The notes under the pieces were generated by a model, which was given only the letters and a program-made list of their open reading frames with translations, ran no database searches and had not been told where the DNA came from. From JASGCP01 sp965263285 (GTDB taxonomy: Bacteria > Bacteroidota > Bacteroidia > Chitinophagales > Chitinophagaceae), in contig CBDHHD010000003.1 of NCBI GenBank assembly GCA_965263285.1, positions 1 to 42,928 of the forward strand: DNA of 42,928 bases, in the 5' to 3' direction. This document shows positions 39,788 through 42,928 of this stretch, piece after piece; the first letter of the stretch is position 1, and the number at the start of each line of letters is the position of its first letter. Made by a program: the position numbers and the translations under genes.

Positions 39788-40438
39788 ATGAAAACAAAAA
39801 TAATAGCAATGTCCGACACACACGGGCAACACGACAAACTAACAGATTTAATTTGAAAAGAAATTAAAAATGTCCCAGAAGATACACATATACTTATGGT
39901 CCATTGTGGAGATTATGATAGTGAAACTTTTCACGATTGATGAAGTCAATTTAATGTTGAAAAATATTTTATTGAAGGCAATCACGATGAAGAAGTAGAA
40001 AAAGAAGTTGCTACTTTTGTAAAAACAATTAGTGGAAAAACTATACTTCTTATAAATAAAGGACATTATGAAAATATTATACCAAATAATAATCAAATAG
40101 ATATAAATATATCAAAAATAGTAGAAGAGACTTTATTAAAATATCCGTCTCTAAAAGTAGATATTTTAGTATCACATCAGCCAGCATTTGGTATATTGGA
40201 TGAAGTAATAAATGTATTAACTATTACCAAAGTAAGTGTTGGTGATGATGATATAAAAAATGTATTAGAAATAGTAAAACCTAAAATACATCTTTTCGGG
40301 CATATTCACGACGATGCTGGCAAGAATAATAAATATAATGAAACACAATTCTACAATGTTTCTTGTCTTGGTGGAAGCCACGACAAGCAAGCAATGTATA
40401 TGTTAAGAGAAAATCCTTTAACAATAATTGAGATATAA
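39788..40438 (+). CDS. Calcineurin-like metallophosphoesterase
   Basis: 216 residues, ATG 39788 (leader AAAAATAT), TAA 40436-40438. All metal-site motifs are present: SDTHG (9-13), GDYD (41-44), GNHDE (64-68), SHQP (129-132) and GHIHD (171-175). A tandem TGA-TGA (39938-39943) is read as Trp-Trp. These enzymes cleave phosphodi- or monoesters with two metal ions; in phages they may act on nucleotides or RNA ends or counter host signalling nucleotides. It lies between the pseudoknot leader and lysozyme, so it is expressed late. Confidence 0.85.
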
Positions 40439-40447
40439 TATAAATAT

Positions 40448-40903
40448 ATGAGAATATCACAACAAGGAAAAAATTTCATAAAAAAATTAGAAGGAATAAG
40501 ACTAAATGCTTATTTAGACACAGGTAGTGTTTCTACTATTGGATATGGAAATACAAAATATTTAGATGGCTCTTCTGTAAGACTTGGTGATAAAATAACA
40601 CAAGAATTAGCAGATATATTGTTTGATGGAAGAATAGCACAAGACGAATATTCTATAACAAGACAATGTCAATTACAGAATATTTCATTATCTCAAAATC
40701 AATTTGATGCTCTATGCTCTATCAGGTATAATAGTGGGGCATTGGGTGCATATACTCCATCACTTTGGGATGCTATTGTTTTAAGAAAAGTAACTCCAAC
40801 ATTTATACAAAATTATCTTAGATATGATAGAAATGGAAATGATGTATTAGGAAGTAGAAGATTAGCAGAGAGCGATCTATACTTTAATGGAAAATATATT
40901 TAA
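40448..40903 (+). CDS. Endolysin, T4-type lysozyme (GH24)
   Basis: 151 residues, ATG 40448, TAA 40901-40903. The catalytic triad pattern of T4-type lysozymes is clear: Glu15 in KLEGIRLNAYLD, Asp24 and Thr30 in VSTIGYGNT. Later ISLSQNQFDALCSIRYNSG and GSRRLAESDLYFNGKY match the family. No signal peptide, so it depends on the holin. It cuts peptidoglycan, which implies a walled host. Confidence 0.92.
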   Translation: MRISQQGKNFIKKLEGIRLNAYLDTGSVSTIGYGNTKYLDGSSVRLGDKITQELADILFDGRIAQDEYSITRQCQLQNISLSQNQFDALCSIRYNSGALGAYTPSLWDAIVLRKVTPTFIQNYLRYDRNGNDVLGSRRLAESDLYFNGKYI

Positions 40904-40910
40904 CTTATGT

Positions 40911-40948
40911 TATAATGTATTCATCAATCTCCGCTTAGATGAGATTGA
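40911..40948 (+). promoter_or_regulatory. Extended -10 promoter and hairpin before the holin
   Basis: TATAAT (40911-40916) preceded by TGT without a clear -35. TCAATCTC (40924-40931) pairs with GAGATTGA (40941-40948) around a 9-base loop, 14 bases before the holin start; it may control holin translation and lysis timing. Confidence 0.5.
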
Positions 40949-40962
40949 AATAATATATATAT

Positions 40963-41238
40963 ATGTTAAAACAAATCTTAAATGAAATATTCAGTAAAAG
41001 AAGATTTTATTCTCTTTTATGACACATTTCAGGTCTAATAGTTTCTTTTATTTTAGTTTCTATCACGACTGGATTAGAAGCATTGAGTAATATCCAATCT
41101 TTTTCTAATTACCAGTTTGTGATAACTATTTTATTAGGAACTATTTTACCACAAATCACAAAATCAGTTTCTAATTTCTACAAAACAAAAGATGTAGAAA
41201 TATCAATTTTATCAAGTTCAAATAATAATAACCAATAA
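40963..41238 (+). CDS. Holin (probable)
   Basis: 91 residues, ATG 40963, TAA 41236-41238; one TGA Trp. Basic start (LKQILNEIFSKRRFYSL), a membrane helix at about 19-41 (HISGLIVSFILVSITTGLEA), a second hydrophobic segment at about 51-66 (YQFVITILLGTILPQI) and a hydrophilic Ser/Asn end. Size, topology and place after the lysozyme gene fit a class II holin that makes the lysis pore. Confidence 0.7.
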
Positions 41239-41244
41239 AAATTT

Positions 41245-41472
41245 ATGTCAGATACAAAATTTATGTCTGAATTTATGTCAGATACACAATTATCATTAGA
41301 AGAAAGAGGGAAATTAGCCATACAAGAGATAGACCTTATTCTTAAAAAATACAGAGTATCCTTAGCACCTGCCTTAACTCCTTTTAAAGTAGGAGATAAT
41401 CAAATTATGTCAGGTATAACTATAAATATTATAGATGTAGAAGTAAAAAAATTAGAAAAAGAAACAAAATAG
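41245..41472 (+). CDS. Hypothetical protein, 75 aa
   Basis: ATG 41245 (leader AAAAATTT) to TAG 41470-41472. The start region has three ATG codons each behind a TTTATGTC-type repeat (41245, 41263, 41275), so initiation could occur at any of them. A small helical protein (LSLEERGKLAIQEIDLILKK) with a beta end (QIMSGITINIIDVEVKKL). No family recognised. Confidence 0.6.
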   Translation: MSDTKFMSEFMSDTQLSLEERGKLAIQEIDLILKKYRVSLAPALTPFKVGDNQIMSGITINIIDVEVKKLEKETK

Positions 41473-41476
41473 AACT

Positions 41477-41519
41477 TGTGGATAACTTTATTGACTTTTT
41501 AAAAATAAAATAATATAAT
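41477..41519 (+). promoter_or_regulatory. Third DnaA-box promoter
   Basis: TGTGGATAA (41477-41485), five bases, TTGACT (41491-41496), 17-base spacer, TATAAT (41514-41519). Outside these elements it differs from the 65-base repeat, so the DnaA-box/-35 spacing is conserved on its own. Transcription would start near 41526. Confidence 0.78.
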
Positions 41520-41525
41520 GTATTT

Positions 41526-41735
41526 AGTTGTTCTTTAATCCCCCCAATTAAATATTTGCATTATTTATAATAATTACTAAATAATAGTTCATAGTTTGCA
41601 TAGATGTTTGTATTTTTTGTTAAAAAAAATGTTATTGCTAAATCCTTTTAATTAAATTCGCTGGAAAAAAATATAATCTATATATTTGAAAAAAAACCTA
41701 CCGCTCGGGGATGTCGTGGGTTTTTTTTTTTTGTG
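41526..41735 (+). ncRNA. Candidate small RNA or long leader before the tail gene
   Basis: No gene seen. A promoter on the left and a terminator on the right define about 210 bases. TTTAAT (41534-41539) pairs with ATTAAA (41547-41552), exposing a loop of six C (41540-41545). ATTATTTA (41560-41567) pairs with TAAATAAT (41578-41585). The terminator loop carries GGGG (41707-41710), which could pair with the C loop. A further TATAAT lies at 41672-41677. Confidence 0.45.
41691..41732 (+). terminator. Rho-independent terminator
   Basis: AAAAAACCTAC (41691-41701) pairs with GTGGGTTTTTT (41716-41726), loop of 14 bases with CGGGG, followed by more T. It ends transcripts from the promoter at 41491, directly before the last tail gene. 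Confidence 0.8.
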
Positions 41736-41743
41736 TTTTATGT

Positions 41744-41749
41744 TATAAT
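41744..41749 (+). promoter_or_regulatory. Extended -10 directly before the tail gene
   Basis: TATAAT (41744-41749) with TGT before it; the -35 region is only T-rich. The expected start point, about seven bases on, falls on the ATG at 41756, so a leaderless mRNA is possible. Confidence 0.45.
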
Positions 41750-41755
41750 AATTTT

Positions 41756-42928
41756 ATGAAAAAATCAATATTAGTAGAAAATTGAAAAGATGGTATAGGA
41801 GAAAGTTCTATACAAGGTTTCCAGAATATTCAAAGTATGGATGTTTTCAATATTGATGGAATTGCGAGAGTAGAGAATAAACTTACCGACATAACAAATT
41901 ATTCTAAGGTGGTAGATAGTGAATTCACAGGAAAAGAATTTCAAGTGATAAAAACTACCTTAGTGGTAAATTCTGATAGTACTATAAATGTAGATGGTAT
42001 CCCTACACCACTTACTCAAACAGGTGTTGTTAATTTATTTGGTGTTTTCCTAACTACGACTGGTGCATTTCCTACTATCTCAGGATACACATTAAGTGTG
42101 GATAAATTATATTACTTAGCAAGAGGTTTAAATTCTTCTTCTAATAGTTATAGGCTTTTTAGAGATTTGAATAGTGCTTTAAATTTTTCTACTAATAAAA
42201 GTACTACTGGATACCTTGTATTTACTAATACTGGATCAGGAACATTAAATGGTTATTTTCCTGAGGCAATAGGAAATGTGAGAAGTGGTAAAAGTTCAAG
42301 TGGAGTAGCATTAGCATTACTTGAATATGTATCTGGAGGTTCATCGTCTGGAAAAACTATGCTATTCGCTTATGGATTAAATAATGGAAATGGTGATGTA
42401 ATAAACAGATGAATTCCTATCTCTCGTTGAGATGCTAATGATGGTTCTTTTTATAATTATAATACAGAATTCTCAGGTATAGGTGAATTTTTTGGATACT
42501 TTATATTGAAAAGTAATGGATTTTTATTTTGTTTAAGTATATCTCAACTTTCATTAGGTCAAGTAAATTATGTTAAATTTTTAGATAGTCCTAACATAGA
42601 CTACAATGATAGTTATGATGATGTTTTTATATTTCAAACTTTACGGGGTAGGTTATACTTTACTACACAAAATGGAAAATCTTTATCTTTTATAAATTCT
42701 CCTAATAAAAATTTTGACCCAAATAATGCATCAACTTTTATTGCAAATTATAATGTTTTTTCTACCACAAAAAATGAGACCATAACTTGTATAGAAGAAT
42801 TAAGTTCAGATCTTTATGTAGGAACAAATCAAGATAGAATAATTGTATGAGATGGTGTATCAATACTTCCTAACTCATTCATCCCAACCACAGAAACATA
42901 TATATATTCTATACTAAATTTTAATAAT
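41756..42928 (+). CDS. Tail nozzle/hub-like protein, N-terminal part (continues at base 1)
   Basis: 391 codons from ATG 41756 to the window end, which falls on a codon boundary. The frame goes on at base 1 to TAA 796-798 (656 residues in all). The opening (SILVENWKDGIGESSIQGFQ, then MDVFNIDGIARVENKL) resembles the start of propeller-type podovirus tail nozzle or hub proteins, which describe a fluid of beta strands ending near DLYVGTNQDRIIVWDG. TGA codons at the Trp sites include the one after GVINR. It is placed after its own terminator and before the adaptor, fitting a tail tip or nozzle. Confidence 0.65.

Noticed and set aside
1..42928. UGA read as glycine (code 25), as in Absconditabacteria and Gracilibacteria
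   Set aside because: TGA falls at conserved Trp sites (methyltransferase, terminase, replisome organizer tail, Asp boxes), not at Gly sites, and normal GGN codons serve the glycine motifs.
1..42928. Suppressor tRNA or any tRNA gene
   Set aside because: By eye I found no T-arm consensus with matching acceptor stem in the intergenic stretches; a tRNAscan run would be needed to be sure.

Overview
The window looks like a complete, circularly closed, AT-rich phage genome of 42,928 bp. The open frame that runs off the right edge (start at 41756) ends on a codon boundary. It continues in the same frame from base 1 to a TAA at 796-798, giving one 656-residue tail protein across the join. The virus is probably a podovirus-type tailed phage: it has a GpA-like terminase, portal, scaffold, HK97-like capsid, head-tail adaptor and propeller-like tail protein, and no tape-measure or tail-tube gene was recognised.

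The genome must be read with UGA as tryptophan (code 4). Nearly every long gene has in-frame TGA, and these fall where homologous families carry Trp: three sites in the DNA methyltransferase, several in the terminase, and the Trp of two Asp-box repeats whose neighbouring copy uses TGG. Genes end in TAA or TAG. No suppressor tRNA was found, so the host probably also reads UGA as Trp. Starts lack Shine-Dalgarno sequences and follow an A-rich leader of the form AAATAAATAT-ATG. Promoters are plain sigma-70 type (TTGACA/TATAAT, often with TG before the -10). Lysozyme and transglycosylase domains argue for a host with peptidoglycan, which fits poorly with wall-less mollicutes. A Patescibacteria-like or other unsampled code-4 host is possible, but that is inference.

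Layout: (a) 1-6805 plus: tail protein end, adaptor, and two large virion proteins, one with a lytic transglycosylase head. (b) 10542-6802 minus: a GroES, zinc-ribbon protein, GroEL, terminase large subunit operon. (c) 10717-13273 plus: DnaD-like replication initiator with internal iterons, DNA methyltransferase, a small protein and a 16-residue hydrophobic micropeptide. (d) 13975-13313 minus: an SSB-like protein. (e) 14212-20081 plus: RecB/Cas4-like nuclease, small proteins, NinG-like HNH protein, YopX, SF2 helicase, probable small terminase subunit. (f) 20292-25530 plus: class II glutamine amidotransferase with a zinc-finger tail, amidoligase-like protein and small proteins. (g) 25588-26012: terminator, operator-rich promoter, pyrimidine-rich repeats, late promoter. 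(h) 26013-39233 plus: portal, scaffold, capsid, decoration-like proteins and a 1831-residue exported multi-propeller protein. (i) 39246-41472: membrane protein, phosphoesterase behind a predicted pseudoknot leader, lysozyme and holin. (j) 41473-42928 then 1-798: structured leader and tail protein.

Standout observations are: UGA recoding with fossil ATGA overlaps; three promoters with a perfect DnaA box five bases upstream of the -35; a nested-pseudoknot leader at 39661-39756; a leader with mutually exclusive stems at 28634-28737; an amidotransferase/amidoligase module; a chaperonin-terminase operon; and a giant signal-peptide-bearing beta-propeller protein.
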